DNA of 64,000 nt from Planctomycetia bacterium (GTDB lineage Bacteria; Planctomycetota; Planctomycetia; Pirellulales; PNKZ01), in assembly GCA_021413845.1 (NCBI GenBank), contig JAIOPP010000006.1:62001-126000 (forward strand). The letters run 5' to 3'. The position numbers were made by a program, and so were the translations under genes. Below the pieces are notes generated by a model. The model had not been told where the DNA came from, ran no database searches, and was given only the letters and a program-made list of their open reading frames with translations. Positions 29,101 through 37,364 of the stretch are shown one piece after another. How positions within the stretch are numbered: the first letter of the stretch is position 1; every line of letters begins with the position of its first letter.

Positions 29101-29577
29101 CATCGCGACCTTTCCGCGATCGGTCGAAATACTCGCTCGCGCTGCGTCGAAGCCGTTTTCGCGACGCAGGGTGATGACTTCATCGAGAAACCCGATCCTC
29201 AGGGCGACGGCTTGCTTAATGCCGACCGTACGAGCTTGCTGTACCGGGTTGTCTACGGTCAACCGCTCGACTTCTCGTTCGCGATCGTGGACGCGTAGAA
29301 TCGTCGTCGCATACGTTGCCAGATATTTCTCATCGCCCGTAATCACATAACCGCGCTGCCCGGTCTCGGCAATCGTGACGAGTGACATGACGTCGTCCAA
29401 CGCCGCCAAAACTTCATGGGTGTGCGTCACCCACCACGAGTTGTCGCTGAGTGCGCGGGTATTTAGATACGACACGAGCCCGCTGGTGACGAACAGAATC
29501 AAAACCGTGGCGAGGCCGAGAGTCAGATTGACGCCGGCTCGAACGCCGAGCGTCGCAGGAGTCGTCCGCTGGGTCAT
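26101..29577 (-). CDS. CHASE3-GAF hybrid sensor kinase with three C-terminal receivers
   Basis: This protein has 1158 residues. TM1 (about 14-36), a periplasmic CHASE3-like helical domain (about 40-185) and TM2 (about 192-215) come first. A GAF domain (about 240-370), a long coiled coil (about 375-470), HisKA with His483 in SHELRTP, and HATPase_c (GTGLGLSISREFTRLLGG) follow. Three receivers begin at VILVVEDDESF, VLVVEDDVVQ and ILIVEDDVRN. It is the sensor at the head of the CheR/CheB operon. The three-receiver layout resembles kinases of stress and biofilm signalling modules paired with receiver-less CheB and CheR. The signal is unknown. Confidence 0.92.
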   Translation of the reverse strand: MTQRTTPATLGVRAGVNLTLGLATVLILFVTSGLVSYLNTRALSDNSWWVTHTHEVLAALDDVMSLVTIAETGQRGYVITGDEKYLATYATTILRVHDREREVERLTVDNPVQQARTVGIKQAVALRIGFLDEVITLRRENGFDAARASISTDRGKVAMESIRTQIGTMKDDELALLKIRVVETENAYQVAVGSGILTGIVGVVLLGVVGYLMRRAALARRRQDWLQFGQIGLSQAMAGDPRLEQLGDSVLKFLAEYLDAQAGAFFVQDGSRFRRSAAYGVPAESSIPQSFEPGDGLLGQAAKDVRTFIVRDVPDGYLSLGSALGHSKPRNLIVAPVTADGAVNGVIELGFVHPVDEEATELFEKAYELIGVAIRSANYRAHLQNLLEETQRQTEELQTQGEELRVSNEELEEQSRALKESQSRLEQQQAELEQTNSQLEEQAQLLEVQRDEASRAKTSLQMQARELEQASRYKSDFLANMSHELRTPLNSSLILAKLLADNSEGNLSAEQVQYAETIRAAGNDLLSLINDILDLSKIEAGHMEIRPEQVPLSYLIEDLIRTFKPVAEQKGLKFRTELLPGCPTTIESDRQRLQQVLKNLLSNAMKFTEQGEVALTVSRDVDGRIAFTVIDTGIGIAEHERQAVFEAFRQADGTTNRKYGGTGLGLSISREFTRLLGGEIRLESESGRGSVFTVTIPEVYDAALTAAYKPAAHRHVSSESMAFPLNTPATSHAPAFARPAAAPTPSAPRARRIDDDRERLTGNRRVILVVEDDESFAKILIDLAHELNFQCLIAATAEEGIAMAVQYLPSAVVLDVGLPDHSGLSVLDRLKHDARTRHIPVHVVTAGDYGQTAISLGAVGYMIKPVARQELVDTLQRLESRLEKRMRRVLVVEDDVVQLDSLRKLLGSHDVETVGAGSAAECLEQLKDATFDCMVLDLTLPDASGYSLLETLSREDAYSFPPVIVYTGRELSVDEEQRLRRYSKSIIIKGAKSPERLLDEVTLFLHQVVADLPAEQQRLLEKARSRDAALEGRRILIVEDDVRNIFALTSILEPRGAIIKFARNGREALAALEKSREAQGEEIDLVLMDVMMPEMDGITATQEIRKRAEWKKLPVIMLTAKAMKNDQEQCIAAGANDYMAKPLDVEKLLSLVRVWIPR

Positions 29578-29928
29578 GAAAGGAACACGTTGAGATTTTT
29601 GAGGAACATCGATGTCCGCGACGATACGAACGGAGAGCCGCTAATCTAGCAGGGAGTCAGCCCGATTGGAGCGGCTCGCTACCGGAGGTCGCACATTAGC
29701 GCTTTCGGCAAGCAACGAGAGGTCGGCGGACGAAAATCGGCTTGAAAGCCGGATGAGAGCAAAAATTGCGCCTCGTCGGATTTCCGCAACCGATGATCGA
29801 ACGTCTTGGCCTGGAACCGGGAACGAAATGGCCCGACCACCTCAAGCTCAGCACAAACGAGGCGCGATCGATGGTCGTTCAGCCGCCGGCTTGGGCGACG
29901 AAGAGACAATAACGAGCCACATAGCGAT
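29578..29928. other. 351-base non-coding gap upstream of the sensor-kinase operon
   Basis: No gene with plausible codon use or a ribosome site was found. On the minus strand AATCTAGCA (29643-29651) reads TGCTAGATT, an extended -10 resembling the one before the efflux unit, but without a clear -35. The gap would hold the promoter of the kinase operon and the end of the glycosidase-like gene transcript. No terminator hairpin was recognised. Confidence 0.4.
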
Positions 29929-32900
29929 CTAATTTCCGGCTCGACTCACGGACTTGGGCGAGGCGCTCGAGCGCTCGCGATAAAGCTGTTGCACATCGGG
30001 CAGCTTGGCTTGCGACAATGCACTGAATTCGCCGAGCTTGTCGTCGGGAATCATGCGCAAATAGCGCAGCGCCAGAGGGAGCGATTTCCGCGAATCGATC
30101 CGCTGCAGGGCGCGGGCCGCAGCTTGGCAAGTTGCCGATTCAAGGCCGATCGTCTCCGGATAAAATTGTGCGTCGAGCAGTTGACGCGCTCGCTCGAGCT
30201 TGCGAATCGCGATTTCGGTTTCCCGAATTCGGGTCTTCGCTTCGAGGCCGGTTCCTCCTTGTTGGATAGCGTCGCGCAGGCCGGCTCTTGCCCCTTCGAG
30301 TATCCAACGCTGACGCCAAGCGTAGAACGGCAGCTCCAAGACTCCTTGGCAAAATTGCTCGGCGGTCTCGGCATTGCGCCGACCGCAACGCCATAAAGCC
30401 TGCGCAACGAAGGGGCGTAAGAGTCGCGTTCGATAAATGTCGAAGACCGTCGACGTGTTGTAGTTGTCCGCGACTTGCAGCGCCGTCCATTTCACATCTT
30501 GATCGGCAAGCTGGCGGAGCTCCGCTTCGAGCGTCGGCAGAGCCGCCGGATCGGCACTCGCGGCGATGCATCGCAAGCGCATCACCGGGTCTTGCAGCTT
30601 CCAAGCTTGAATCGTCTCGAAGCGAATCGACTTCACCGACGTCGCGGCGATCTCCGCCACGAGCGTCTCGAGCATCAGCGGCGGGGCTTTGAGAAATTTT
30701 TCGCCGAGTTTCGACCAACCTGCGTCGTTCTTGATCTTAAAGCCGATGCTCTCGATCAATTCGTTGTAAGCTTGCGGGTCGACCTTGCTCGGATTCTCCA
30801 ACAGATACGTCGCGACCACCAATGCCTCGGCCTCGCCTCCTTGAGCGAGTAAAAAGCGGAGTCGATCGAGCCCTTCGGTTTTGGGCTTCGTCACCGCTTG
30901 TTTCGAGCTTCCTCCCAGGGCATCCTCGAAAGCCTCGCTCGTCAACATCTTCACTTCTTTCGCCAAGCGTGCTGCGATCTCGGGCGAAGGGGTCGAGCGC
31001 TGCTCAGCCCCTTTCGTGAGCGATTTCAACATTTGAGACACGAGCTTCGGCCATGCGGCGTTTTGCCAATACGGAGTTTCCGGCATCCCGGAATGCGAAC
31101 CGGTCCAGACTAAAACATTTCCTGCGCCGAAATTTCCCCCGATTAATAGAGGAGCCTCGCCGACCTTCATCAGCACCTTCGCCGCCGGACGAACTCGCAC
31201 GTGATTGATCCATTCGATCGCCGCCGAAGTTCCGAAGTCGGGAGCCGACGCGCCCAGAGCGGCGGCGTAGTCGGCCGTCGCAGCGAACGATCGATGCGAC
31301 TCTTGAAGGCGCAACAGATGTCCTGCTTGCAGAGTTTCGAGCGGTAATGCTTCTTCGAGAAAGCTCCCTTCCCAAGAGCCTTTGGAAAGAGAGTACCAGC
31401 CTCCCATGACGAGCAAAGAACCACCCGCCGAGACGTAGTCGCGCAGATCGCGCCGCTGTTCCAGCGTGAACGCCGTGGCCGGAAGATCGTCGAGCACGAC
31501 GGCATCCATCTCCGCTAATCCTTCGCGCGTGGGCCAACCTTCGAGACATGCGATGTTGTCCTTCGCCAGGGGGACACTGCACGCGATGCGGCCGTTGACG
31601 AGGCTCGCATCGTGAAGTTCGACGCTCGGCAACATCACCGCGGCTTGCTCGACCCGATCCCAATGCGAGAAGACGCCGCGAACGACCAGCACGTCGGGCC
31701 GACCGTTGCGGCGCAACTGAAACGGCGGAGCGGCCGGAATCCCCGCAACCAATTGGGCATCGACGTCCGCTCGATGCGCCGAGAAGTCGACCGGCAAATG
31801 AGCTTGAGCGCCGGGATTGTTGTCGATCGGCTCGCCTTGCGCAAGGATTTCGGCGAGCACTTCAGGCGTGACTTTCACACGGGCTTCGTTCACTGCGCGC
31901 ACCACTTCCGGGCCGGTCGATGCGCTTAATTGTAGCGCGGCCCGCGCCTTCTCCGCATCGACGCTCCCTGGCTTCGCGAAGTTCAACGGAATGTCGCACA
32001 GCGTATGCAGCGCCGGAGCCGATGTCTCTTTGCGAAGTTCGATCGCCACCAGCGACCACACACCGATGCTCGGCACCGTGACCAGCCCGTCGACCACGGG
32101 ACTCACGGTCGTGGTGAAATTCGTCGGATCGTCGCAGGCGACCACCGACAAGGCTTGATATCCGGCCGGCAGCGCGAGCTTAAACGTGACGTTTTCTCGC
32201 GGACCACTCACGCCGCTCGGCGGCTGATTCTGACCGTGCAGAGTCAGCTTGTCCGTGGCGTTAACAAGTTGCATCACCAACCACGAGCGATCCGGCCCCG
32301 CCGATTTCTCGTAGACGAAAGCGTCCCAACGGAAGTCCGCGTTGTTGACCGGTTGAACGACTTTGCGCGGATCGGCCAAGCGTCGGAGACCGGGATCGAA
32401 CATGAATTCGGAGAAGCGCGTCGCGAACTTATTGAAGTGCCCGCCCCCGCCCATCGGCCGCGCGCCGCCGGCCAGCATCAACGCTTGATTCCAGACCGAA
32501 GATTCGTCGGAGATGCAAAGAAAGTAGCCGCCGTGCAAGCGCGTGGCATCGCCGACCGAACGAAGATGCTCGATGTTCGTCGGCACCGGTCCCAGAATGC
32601 CGCGATAATACTCGGACATGATCAAGCCGCCGGCTCGCGCGCACGCGGCGAGCTCGACATCGGTCGCCGCACCTTCGGCCGTATTATGTTGCGGGCCGCA
32701 GTAGTTGTAGCCCAGTGCGAAGCCGGGTATCTGCGATTGGATTCGATCGGCGGCGTGCTTCACCATCCGCGCCGACATCGCGGGGTTCTGATAGTAATTG
32801 AAGTGGCCGTCGTAGCGCACGCCGTCCCAACCGAATTGCTTCGCCGAGCGGACGATCTCATCGCAACCGAAATCGGTCGCGGCATGATTGCCGATCAACG

Positions 32901-34287
32901 TCCAACTCGAGATCCAGGATTGCCAAAAATCCTCATCGCGACCATGCCGGCGATACCGATTTTCCAACATCCGGTCGAGCACATCGACGCTGATCGCTTC
33001 ATGCGCGAAACCGGCTTTCGAAAAAACATTCATCTGCTCGGGATGCTTCAGCGCGTATTCGACGCCCGGCACTCCAGCCGCGCACGACTTACCGTAGGTG
33101 ATGCATGCCAAGCCGTAGCGATGAAAAACACGATGCAACGTCGCAAGCGCGGCGCGGTTCTTCGTGTACTGCGTTTGTCCGGAATGGAACGTGGCGTCGT
33201 CGTCGATCGTCATCTTGCTGAAGTCGCACGGGGCCCACGCAAAGGCCTCGTACATATTCGCGTAGGCGGCCATGTTGGCTTGCGCGATTCGTTCCGCTTC
33301 TTGCTCGGCTTGCTCGGGAGTCCAGCGTTCGCTGCCGAACTGCGGCAGACCTCGCCCATGCAGCGCGACCATCCACGGATTCGTTACGACGCTGAAGGCA
33401 TGCGTGCCGACATCGGAACCTTCCGGGGTTTCAAGTCGCACTTCGACGCCGCGTCCCCAAAGTGCCGACCCGACCGGTGCCGAATAACTTTGAGCAACCG
33501 TACCGCCGGCGGGGAGTTGCACGTCGCCGGAAAAAATGGGAGTGCGCTCGCTCAAGCCTTGAACCAGCTCGACGGTCAGCTTTCCCTGCGTAGGCTTAGT
33601 GCTTAAATTCTCCAGCGCGACCATGATCTTCGCCGTATCGCCGGGACGATAGGTGAGCCGGTCGCTGCCGACCGTGGACACCAACACCGGACCGGACAGC
33701 GATCGAACCTCGATCCGATCGAGCAACACCATCGGCAGCACGCTTGCCGAGGCATCGACCGGCGGAGCTTCGGAAAGCCCTAACTCGGCAAGCGGATCAT
33801 CGCTCTTCTTTTTCTTGGGCTTACCGCTTCCGGAGCCGGGGCCGCTCAAGGTTCCGGTCGTCGTCTCGAGTTTCAGCACTTCCTTCTTGGCGTCGACGGA
33901 GAGCTGTCCTTGTTGAACGCGAATCGCCAAGCGATCCGCGCGGTTGATCAGATCGATCGAGAGGGGAGCGCCGGCAGAGAGCGCGTCGACCGTCATCTTC
34001 GCGGAGGCGTCGCCGACGGAGAGCGTGATGGGAGTCGAACGGAAGGCGGTTCCCTTACCGTTGTCGCGCAGAAAGGCTTGCACCCTGACGCGACCGAGGC
34101 CGAGCGGCACCGATGCGGCGACATCCGTCGCTACGACGAATGTTTGCGGCACATCTTTCAAGCGAGCCTTCGTGCCGGGCAACTTCTCTCCTTGGATCAC
34201 GACGGGAGGTGCCGCAAACGACCACGCGGCCGGAAGCAAGAGCGATAGGAAGATGAGGGCCGGCAAACGCGCAGAAGACTTCGACAT
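29929..34287 (-). CDS. Large secreted protein with glycosidase-like barrel and GATase-like domain
   Basis: This protein has 1452 residues. A signal peptide (residues 1-25) precedes an Ig-like N-terminal part and a charged linker (KPKKKKSDD, near 155-165). An Ig-like domain (about 190-320) follows, then a TIM-barrel-like region (about 325-690) with YGKSCAAG and GWDGVRYDGH (near 486-495), which looks like a retaining glycosidase Asp motif. Next come beta domains and a GATase1-like/ThuA-like segment near 925-990 (LRDYVSAGGSLLVMGGWYS). The C-terminus (1150-1450) is helical and HEAT-like. AGGAT lies 7 bases before the ATG at 34287. No specific family was recognised; the substrate is probably an extracellular polysaccharide. 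Confidence 0.7.
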   Translation of the reverse strand: MSKSSARLPALIFLSLLLPAAWSFAAPPVVIQGEKLPGTKARLKDVPQTFVVATDVAASVPLGLGRVRVQAFLRDNGKGTAFRSTPITLSVGDASAKMTVDALSAGAPLSIDLINRADRLAIRVQQGQLSVDAKKEVLKLETTTGTLSGPGSGSGKPKKKKSDDPLAELGLSEAPPVDASASVLPMVLLDRIEVRSLSGPVLVSTVGSDRLTYRPGDTAKIMVALENLSTKPTQGKLTVELVQGLSERTPIFSGDVQLPAGGTVAQSYSAPVGSALWGRGVEVRLETPEGSDVGTHAFSVVTNPWMVALHGRGLPQFGSERWTPEQAEQEAERIAQANMAAYANMYEAFAWAPCDFSKMTIDDDATFHSGQTQYTKNRAALATLHRVFHRYGLACITYGKSCAAGVPGVEYALKHPEQMNVFSKAGFAHEAISVDVLDRMLENRYRRHGRDEDFWQSWISSWTLIGNHAATDFGCDEIVRSAKQFGWDGVRYDGHFNYYQNPAMSARMVKHAADRIQSQIPGFALGYNYCGPQHNTAEGAATDVELAACARAGGLIMSEYYRGILGPVPTNIEHLRSVGDATRLHGGYFLCISDESSVWNQALMLAGGARPMGGGGHFNKFATRFSEFMFDPGLRRLADPRKVVQPVNNADFRWDAFVYEKSAGPDRSWLVMQLVNATDKLTLHGQNQPPSGVSGPRENVTFKLALPAGYQALSVVACDDPTNFTTTVSPVVDGLVTVPSIGVWSLVAIELRKETSAPALHTLCDIPLNFAKPGSVDAEKARAALQLSASTGPEVVRAVNEARVKVTPEVLAEILAQGEPIDNNPGAQAHLPVDFSAHRADVDAQLVAGIPAAPPFQLRRNGRPDVLVVRGVFSHWDRVEQAAVMLPSVELHDASLVNGRIACSVPLAKDNIACLEGWPTREGLAEMDAVVLDDLPATAFTLEQRRDLRDYVSAGGSLLVMGGWYSLSKGSWEGSFLEEALPLETLQAGHLLRLQESHRSFAATADYAAALGASAPDFGTSAAIEWINHVRVRPAAKVLMKVGEAPLLIGGNFGAGNVLVWTGSHSGMPETPYWQNAAWPKLVSQMLKSLTKGAEQRSTPSPEIAARLAKEVKMLTSEAFEDALGGSSKQAVTKPKTEGLDRLRFLLAQGGEAEALVVATYLLENPSKVDPQAYNELIESIGFKIKNDAGWSKLGEKFLKAPPLMLETLVAEIAATSVKSIRFETIQAWKLQDPVMRLRCIAASADPAALPTLEAELRQLADQDVKWTALQVADNYNTSTVFDIYRTRLLRPFVAQALWRCGRRNAETAEQFCQGVLELPFYAWRQRWILEGARAGLRDAIQQGGTGLEAKTRIRETEIAIRKLERARQLLDAQFYPETIGLESATCQAAARALQRIDSRKSLPLALRYLRMIPDDKLGEFSALSQAKLPDVQQLYRERSSASPKSVSRAGN

Positions 34288-34499
34288 CGAAAGATCCTGA
34301 TGGAACAACGATCGACGCGCCGTTTACGGAAGGGGCGCAGGGGGGATTTCGCAGGCAGGGGAGCGCAAGGTGGTAGGCGCGCTCGGAATCCGATCGTCGC
34401 TTACGAGTCGGTGGGGCACCGACACGCAGGCCACGAATCGGTCCCCATTTTACCCACAGAATGCCCCCCGATGGGGAGCGATGAGAGATTTTTTCCCGT

Positions 34500-34526
34500 T
34501 TCTCCTTAAGCCCTGATTAAGGAGAA
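34500..34526. other. Perfect 10-bp inverted repeat downstream of pstB
   Basis: TTCTCCTTAA, a 7-base loop and TTAAGGAGAA form a perfect stem in the 285-base gap between the pst operon end and the start of the large secreted protein gene. Another interrupted hairpin (CGATCG arms, A/T-rich loop) lies at 34537-34563. Neither is followed by a T tract on the relevant strand, so a factor-dependent terminator, RNA-processing site or operator are all open. Confidence 0.55.
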
Positions 34527-34572
34527 CTTACGCTCGCAACGATCGCTTTTTACGATCGCGTTGTCGTGCGGC

Positions 34573-35391
34573 TTAGCTGAATTCGCCGCGTAGATAGTCT
34601 TGCGTATGTTTCTCGTGCGGGTTCTCGAAGAGCTCGTCGGTCTTCCGATGCTCGACGAGATAACCGGTTCGGCCACCCTTCGTGGTGTCGACGTACATGA
34701 ACGCCGTCGAGTCGGCGACCCGTTTCGCTTGTTGAAGGTTATGCGTCACGATCGCGATCGTGAACCGCTCCTTCAATTCCTTCATCAGATCTTCGATGCG
34801 GCGCGTGGCGATCGGAGCGAGAGCCGAGCAAGGCTCGTCCATCAGCAACACTTCCGGCTCCGTAGCGATGGCGCGCGCGATGCAGAGTCGTTGCTGTTGT
34901 CCGCCGGAGAGCGAGAGGCCGCTCTTCGTCAACTTATCTTTGACTTCGTCCCACAACGCAGCACCCTTCAACGCCTTTTCCACGCGCTCCGCCACGCTAT
35001 CTTTGCACCGATTGATGCGCAGCCCGAAAGCGACGTTGTTGTAGATGCTCATCGCAAACGGATTGGGCTGTTGAAAGACCATGCCGATGTAGCGACGGAC
35101 GGCGACGGGATCGATTCCGGCACCGTAGATGTCCTTCCCGCGGAAATGGACATGGCCCTCAAAGTGAAAGCCGCGCACGAGGTCGTTCATGCGATTGATA
35201 CAGCGCAGCGCCGTGCTCTTACCGCAACCGGAAGGGCCGATGAAGGCCGTGATCGTCTTCTTGCGAATGGGAATGTGCGCATCGCGAACCGCGAGGAACT
35301 TGCCGTAGTGCAGGTTCTTGATCTTGCAGTCGATGATGACGTCCGAACGAGCGCTGACCGTGTGAACCGGGGCGTTTTTAACAGCAGACAT
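34573..35391 (-). CDS. pstB: Phosphate ABC transporter ATP-binding protein PstB
   Basis: This 272-residue ATPase has Walker [10 protein letters not shown] (residues 52-60), signature [16 protein letters not shown], Walker [12 protein letters not shown] and a switch His in [18 protein letters not shown] and [16 protein letters not shown]-type sequence around the Q-loop are characteristic of PstB. It powers high-affinity phosphate import together with PstC and PstA encoded just upstream on the same strand (12-base gap). It is the last gene of the operon in the window; no phoU follows. Confidence 0.96.
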   Translation of the reverse strand: MSAVKNAPVHTVSARSDVIIDCKIKNLHYGKFLAVRDAHIPIRKKTITAFIGPSGCGKSTALRCINRMNDLVRGFHFEGHVHFRGKDIYGAGIDPVAVRRYIGMVFQQPNPFAMSIYNNVAFGLRINRCKDSVAERVEKALKGAALWDEVKDKLTKSGLSLSGGQQQRLCIARAIATEPEVLLMDEPCSALAPIATRRIEDLMKELKERFTIAIVTHNLQQAKRVADSTAFMYVDTTKGGRTGYLVEHRKTDELFENPHEKHTQDYLRGEFS

Positions 35392-35403
35392 TGCCCACCG
35401 CTC

Positions 35404-36306
35404 CTAATGCGTATGAGATCGTCGAGATAGTAGTTGACCGATAACGTTGAGAACGAGCACCAACATGACGAGGACGAGCGAGGCGGTCCAAGCGAGTTCG
35501 ATTTGATCGTCGGACGGCATGCCGGAAAAGTTGTAGATCATGACGGCGAGCGAAGCCGTCGGTTCCATCAGTTCGAGATTGCCGTTGTGGACGAGCCAAT
35601 CTTTGCTGAACAAGGCCGTAAAAATCAGCGGAGCCGTTTCGCCCGCCGCTCGCGCAACCGCCAGCATGACCCCGGTGAGAATCCCCGGAATCGCGGTCGG
35701 CAACAGCACGCGCCACGCCAGTTGCGTCGAGGTGCAACCCATGCCGATGGCCGCTTCGCGCATCTTCGCCGGAACCATGCGGATCGCTTCTTCCGAAGTG
35801 AGAATGATCGTCGGCAGCATCAGTAAGGAAAGTGCCACGCCGCCGGCAGGAGCCGAGAAACCACCGGTCAGCAGCACCACCATCGCATAGGCAAACACAC
35901 CGGCGAGAATCGAAGGCAGCCCGGTAAGCGTCTTCGCACAGAAGCGAACGGCGCTCGCCGTGCGTGTCGTCGGGCCGATTTCAGCTAAGTAAACCGCAGC
36001 CAGGATCCCGAAAGGAATCGCGATTGCGGAGGCGATCCCGACCATCGCCAACGTACCGACGATGGCGTTGCCGAAGCCGCCGTCGGCGAGCGATTCGGTA
36101 AGCACGGTCCAGTTCAGACGCTTTCCGCCGCGCCAGATCAGCATCGCCAAGACCGAAACGAGCGGGAACATCGCGAGCAACGTCATGCCGCCCGTAAGCA
36201 GGCTAAGACCGGCGCTGAACGCGGCGCGCGGCGTATACAGCGACTTCTCGAGTTGCGGCAGATCGACCCCTTCGAAGGGATCGCGAATTTCGAGTTGAGC
36301 GCTCAT
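35404..36306 (-). CDS. pstA: Phosphate ABC transporter permease PstA
   Basis: This 300-residue permease has six membrane segments and the ABC permease EAA-like motif (REAAIGMGCTSTQLAWRVLLPTAIPGILTG). The start at 36306 (MSAQLEIRDPFEG) overlaps the pstC stop by the ATGA arrangement; a longer upstream reading would run through pstC in another frame. With PstC it forms the membrane channel for phosphate. The length and topology are normal for PstA. Confidence 0.95.
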   Translation of the reverse strand: MSAQLEIRDPFEGVDLPQLEKSLYTPRAAFSAGLSLLTGGMTLLAMFPLVSVLAMLIWRGGKRLNWTVLTESLADGGFGNAIVGTLAMVGIASAIAIPFGILAAVYLAEIGPTTRTASAVRFCAKTLTGLPSILAGVFAYAMVVLLTGGFSAPAGGVALSLLMLPTIILTSEEAIRMVPAKMREAAIGMGCTSTQLAWRVLLPTAIPGILTGVMLAVARAAGETAPLIFTALFSKDWLVHNGNLELMEPTASLAVMIYNFSGMPSDDQIELAWTASLVLVMLVLVLNVIGQLLSRRSHTH

Positions 36307-37289
36307 TTGGAAATACCCGACAGACGTGACGAAGCGCGGGACAGAATCAACGCACCGAGGAAGTTGACGGCCAAGGTGATAAGCAACAACACGAGAGCGG
36401 CATACATCAGCACTTGCACTTCGTGAGTGCCGGCTTCCGGAAAATGGTTGGCGAGCAGCGCCGCCAACGTATTGCCGGGCGAAAACAGCGACCAACTCAA
36501 TTTGTTGGAGTTGCCGACGAGCATCGCCAGCGCCATCGTCTCGCCCAACGCGCGACCGAAGCCGAGAACCATCGAACCGAAGATCCCGGTCGACGCCGTC
36601 GGCACGATCACGCCGAGAATCGCTTCCCAACGAGTCGCACCAAGACCGACCGCCGCTTCCTTCAACTTATTGGGAACGGAAACCAGCGCATCGCGCGAGA
36701 TTGCGGAAACCGTCGGCAAGATCATGATGCCGAGTACGAGCGCGGCCGGAAACATGCCGGGCCCGCTCAGCGCCGTGCTGAAGAACGGCACCTGACCGAG
36801 ATGCTCATGCAACCAATTGGCCGGACCACGAATCAACGGAATGACGACGAAGATCCCCCACAATCCATAGACGACGCTGGGGATAGCGGCGAGCAACTCG
36901 ATGATGTTCTTCGCGACCAACTCGACTTTCGGCGGCAGAAAATCTTGACTCAAAAAGATCGCGATCGCCACGCCGAACGTCGAGCCGATCAACAAGCCGA
37001 GCACGCTGCTGTAGAGCGTCCCCAAAATTTCCGGCTTGAGGCCGAACTGATCTCGGTTGGCGTCCCAGGTATCGGAAGTAATCAGGCTCAAGCCGTATTG
37101 CTGAATAGCGGGCAGCGCCTTCTCGCCGATCTGAAACACGATGAGAGCGACGAGCAGGATCGTCGCCCAAGCGAAGAACACGGTCGAGCCCCGAAAGGCT
37201 CGATCCATGAACTTGTCGCCCGAACTCGGCGGCCGCGAAAGACCGACGACTTCCGTTTCTTCGTATTCGCTGCTGGTGATCGTCGCCAT
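36303..37289 (-). CDS. pstC: Phosphate ABC transporter permease PstC
   Basis: This 328-residue permease begins with a cytoplasmic stretch (residues 1-35, SRPPSSGDKFMDRAFRG) and has six to seven membrane segments. The family motif is PNKLKEAAVGLGATRWEAIL, followed by GFGRALGETMALAMLVGN. It pairs with PstA and overlaps it by 4 bases. PstS is encoded 75 bases upstream, giving the classical order pstS-pstC-pstA-pstB. Confidence 0.95.
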   Translation of the reverse strand: MATITSSEYEETEVVGLSRPPSSGDKFMDRAFRGSTVFFAWATILLVALIVFQIGEKALPAIQQYGLSLITSDTWDANRDQFGLKPEILGTLYSSVLGLLIGSTFGVAIAIFLSQDFLPPKVELVAKNIIELLAAIPSVVYGLWGIFVVIPLIRGPANWLHEHLGQVPFFSTALSGPGMFPAALVLGIMILPTVSAISRDALVSVPNKLKEAAVGLGATRWEAILGVIVPTASTGIFGSMVLGFGRALGETMALAMLVGNSNKLSWSLFSPGNTLAALLANHFPEAGTHEVQVLMYAALVLLLITLAVNFLGALILSRASSRLSGISK

Positions 37290-37364
37290 GAAAAACTACT
37301 CGAATGAAAATCAAAACGATCGGATCGATCGCATACTCGAACTTTCAACACCGCAGACGATCGA

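Noticed and set aside
32005-33606. A 533-codon open frame on the plus strand
   Set aside because: It is antisense to the large secreted protein and has Arg-rich reversed-codon composition.
34537-34563. Rho-independent terminator of the pst operon
   Set aside because: The A/T-rich run is in the loop rather than after the stem, and the stem is interrupted; it was kept only as a hairpin.
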